The position numbers and the translations under genes were made by a program. Below the pieces are notes generated by a model. It had not been told where the DNA came from. It searched no databases and saw nothing but the letters and a program-made list of their open reading frames with translations. Of a stretch of 7,982 nucleotides of DNA, positions 6,798 through 7,982 are shown piece by piece (the stretch's first letter is position 1; every line of letters begins with the position of its first letter). This DNA is from Acidobacteriota bacterium (lineage in GTDB: Bacteria > Acidobacteriota > Vicinamibacteria > Vicinamibacterales > SCN-69-37). The stretch covers positions 1 to 7,982 of the forward strand of contig JAKALV010000144.1 of assembly GCA_021824055.1 (NCBI GenBank), in the 5' to 3' direction.

Positions 6798-6819
6798 GAC
6801 GAAAACCTCTAACGGAGGG
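6792..6819 (-). promoter_or_regulatory. Possible alternative hairpins in the DUF465 leader
   Basis: On the minus strand CCCTCC (6819-6814) can pair in two ways. With GAGG (6809-6806) it makes a 4-bp stem followed by TTTT (6805-6802), a weak terminator-like shape. With GGAGG (6796-6792) of the ribosome-binding site it makes a 5-bp stem that would hide that site. The two are mutually exclusive. The stems are short and may be chance. Confidence 0.22.
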
Positions 6820-6834
6820 AAAGTAACACAAGCC

Positions 6835-7299
6835 TCACACCGCGGCAAGCGTTCGGCACCACAATACGAGCGCGTCCTCGCGCGGCTGCTGATAATAGTC
6901 CGCGCGTACCGCCTCCACCGCAAAGCCCAATCGCCCGTAGAGCGCGAGCGCGGCGGCATTCGAGCGCCGGACCTCGAGCGTGGCCTTCGTCGCGCCGGCT
7001 GCGACCGCCTCGCGGATCACCGCGCGCAGCAGCGCGCTGGCCAATCCCTGCCGCCGGCGCTCGGGATCGATGGCCAGGCTGTTGATGTGCAGTTCGTCGA
7101 GGATGACCCAGCAGGCGCAGTAGCCCGCCACGCGCCGCCCTTCGCGGACAACATACAGCCGCGCGACGTCCGTGTTGGCCAGTTCCCAGCGCAGCGACTC
7201 CGCGCTCCACGGGTTCGTGAACGACCGCGCCTGAAGCGCCGCGATCTCACCGAGGTCGTCATCGGCCGACAGGCGCGTGATCTCAACACCGCCGTTCAC
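6835..7299 (-). CDS. rimI: Ribosomal-protein-alanine N-acetyltransferase, GNAT family
   Basis: A 154-residue cytoplasmic GNAT enzyme that transfers acetyl from acetyl-CoA to protein N-termini, classically ribosomal protein S18. Motifs seen: the acetyl-CoA loop ERRRQGLASALL (80-91), preceded by the strand ELHINSLAIDP (69-79); LEVRRSNAAALALYGRLGF (108-126) with Glu109 and Tyr121 spaced like the catalytic Glu103 and Tyr115 of E. coli RimI; and the RimI-type end RADYYQQPREDALVLW (132-147). GTG 7299-7297 was chosen because it gives the usual family length and leaves a 16-base gap after the tsaB stop. The ATG at 7356 would add 19 unlike residues and overlap tsaB by 41 bases. The Shine-Dalgarno sequence is weak, so coupling to tsaB is likely. 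tsaB-rimI adjacency is common in bacteria and supports the call. The true substrates could be broader than S18. Confidence 0.93.
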   Translation of the reverse strand: MNGGVEITRLSADDDLGEIAALQARSFTNPWSAESLRWELANTDVARLYVVREGRRVAGYCACWVILDELHINSLAIDPERRRQGLASALLRAVIREAVAAGATKATLEVRRSNAAALALYGRLGFAVEAVRADYYQQPREDALVLWCRTLAAV

Positions 7300-7315
7300 G
7301 GCCCGGCCCCACCGG

Positions 7316-7982
7316 TCACGACCGGCGCCCCGCGCGTTCGCGCACGATCTCGGCATCGGGACGCCGCACGTAGATCGGCCGCGCGGCGTGGGGAGAGCCC
7401 GCGGCGACGCCGCCGCCGGCAGCCAGGCGCACGGCCGCTTCCGCCAGCGTCATCAACGGCGCGGCGGTGCGCCACCCCGCGGCCGTCCACGCGTCGGCGT
7501 ACTTGGCCGCGCCGTCTCCCGACACGACGATCGGCGCCCTCCCGGCCAGCGCGCGCACCGCGGCGACCACATCCTCGGGACGCCCAACCGACGCCTCAAT
7601 CTCAGGCACGCCGTTGCGCCAGGCGCCGAAAAACACTTCGCCCCGGTGACCGTCGATGCACGGCACGATGACCTCGCCGGCGCCGGCGGCCTCGCCCGCC
7701 GACCGCACGACGGCATCCAGCGTGGGCACCGCGGCCACGGCACGGCCTGTGGCGAACGCCCATCCCTGCACGGCGGCGACGCCGACGCGCAGCCCGGTGA
7801 ACGATCCCGGTCCCGCGACGATGACGAAGGTGTCGATGTCCCGCAAGGTCAGCTGCTGCGCAGCCAGCCAGGCAACCGCCTCGAGCGGCAGCCGCTCGGC
7901 GTGCGAGCGCGGGTCGGTGCCGCTGATCGCGGCCACCGCGCCGTCGCGCCAGATCGCCATCGAACCCGAGCGCGCGGAAGTG
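7316..7982 (-). CDS. tsaB: tRNA threonylcarbamoyladenosine biosynthesis protein TsaB (start beyond the right edge)
   Basis: The reading frame runs past the right edge. The visible 221 residues begin TSARSGSMAIWRDG, which fits the usual family N-terminus (a short strand, then LDTS), so only about six to eight residues are missing. The ATG at 7960 is internal, because starting there would delete this strand and its DTS motif. The diagnostic stretch AGPGSFTGLRVG is followed by VAAVQGWAFATG; CIDGHRGEVFFGAW also fits TsaB. TsaB is a catalytically inactive ASKHA-fold protein that dimerises with TsaD and, with TsaE and TsaC, makes t6A at position 37 of ANN-decoding tRNAs. The C-terminus ends YVRRPDAEIVRERAGRRS, typical of the family. 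It is followed after 16 bases by rimI. Neither tsaD nor tsaE is in the window. Confidence 0.95.
   Translation of the reverse strand, partial: TSARSGSMAIWRDGAVAAISGTDPRSHAERLPLEAVAWLAAQQLTLRDIDTFVIVAGPGSFTGLRVGVAAVQGWAFATGRAVAAVPTLDAVVRSAGEAAGAGEVIVPCIDGHRGEVFFGAWRNGVPEIEASVGRPEDVVAAVRALAGRAPIVVSGDGAAKYADAWTAAGWRTAAPLMTLAEAAVRLAAGGGVAAGSPHAARPIYVRRPDAEIVRERAGRRS

Noticed and set aside
6786..6959. N-terminal extension of the DUF465 frame to ATG 6959
   Set aside because: It lies largely inside rimI and is Arg/Ser-rich, while AGGAGGT marks the ATG at 6785 as the true start.
7300..7356. A longer RimI start at ATG 7356
   Set aside because: It would overlap tsaB by 41 bases and add a 19-residue Arg-rich extension not typical of RimI; GTG 7299 gives the family length.
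7961..7982. Starting tsaB at ATG 7960
   Set aside because: The frame stays open to the window edge and encodes the TSARSGS part of the conserved N-terminal strand and DTS motif, so the gene starts beyond the window.

Overview
The window is 7,982 bases of GC-rich, gene-dense bacterial chromosome with strongly GC-biased third codon positions, frequent GTG starts and very short intergenic gaps. It holds seven protein genes, two of them cut by the window ends. I see no tRNA, rRNA, CRISPR array, insertion sequence or phage gene. Gene content (tsaB-rimI, psd-pssA, a small DUF465 protein, a very large NtrY-like sensor kinase) and the coding style fit a high-GC environmental Gram-negative. Acidobacteriota is my best guess, but it is inferred from general resemblance and not proven.

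Left block, minus strand (1-1268): a multi-pass membrane protein of unknown function (294-1268) overlaps by 4 bases the start of a PLP-dependent class I/II aminotransferase, of which only the N-terminal 99 residues lie in the window. The two are probably co-transcribed and translationally coupled.

Centre, plus strand (1316-5191): one 1,291-residue sensor histidine kinase, divergent from the left block across only 47 bases. It has twelve predicted membrane segments, three extracytoplasmic regions, a HAMP domain and an NtrY-type catalytic core. No response regulator lies next to it, so its partner is unknown.

Right block, minus strand (5136-7982), read from right to left: tsaB (start beyond the window), rimI, a 61-residue DUF465 protein with a near-perfect Shine-Dalgarno sequence, psd and pssA. 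TsaB acts in tRNA t6A modification and RimI in N-terminal acetylation; the two genes are commonly neighbours. PssA makes phosphatidylserine and Psd decarboxylates it to phosphatidylethanolamine, so psd-pssA is a complete two-step module with one base between the genes. The 3' end of pssA overlaps the 3' end of the kinase gene by 56 bases, tail to tail.

Most of the window is recognisable housekeeping. I did not find a convincing new system. The points most worth a second look are the architecture of the orphan kinase, the convergent coding overlap and the leader of the DUF465 gene.
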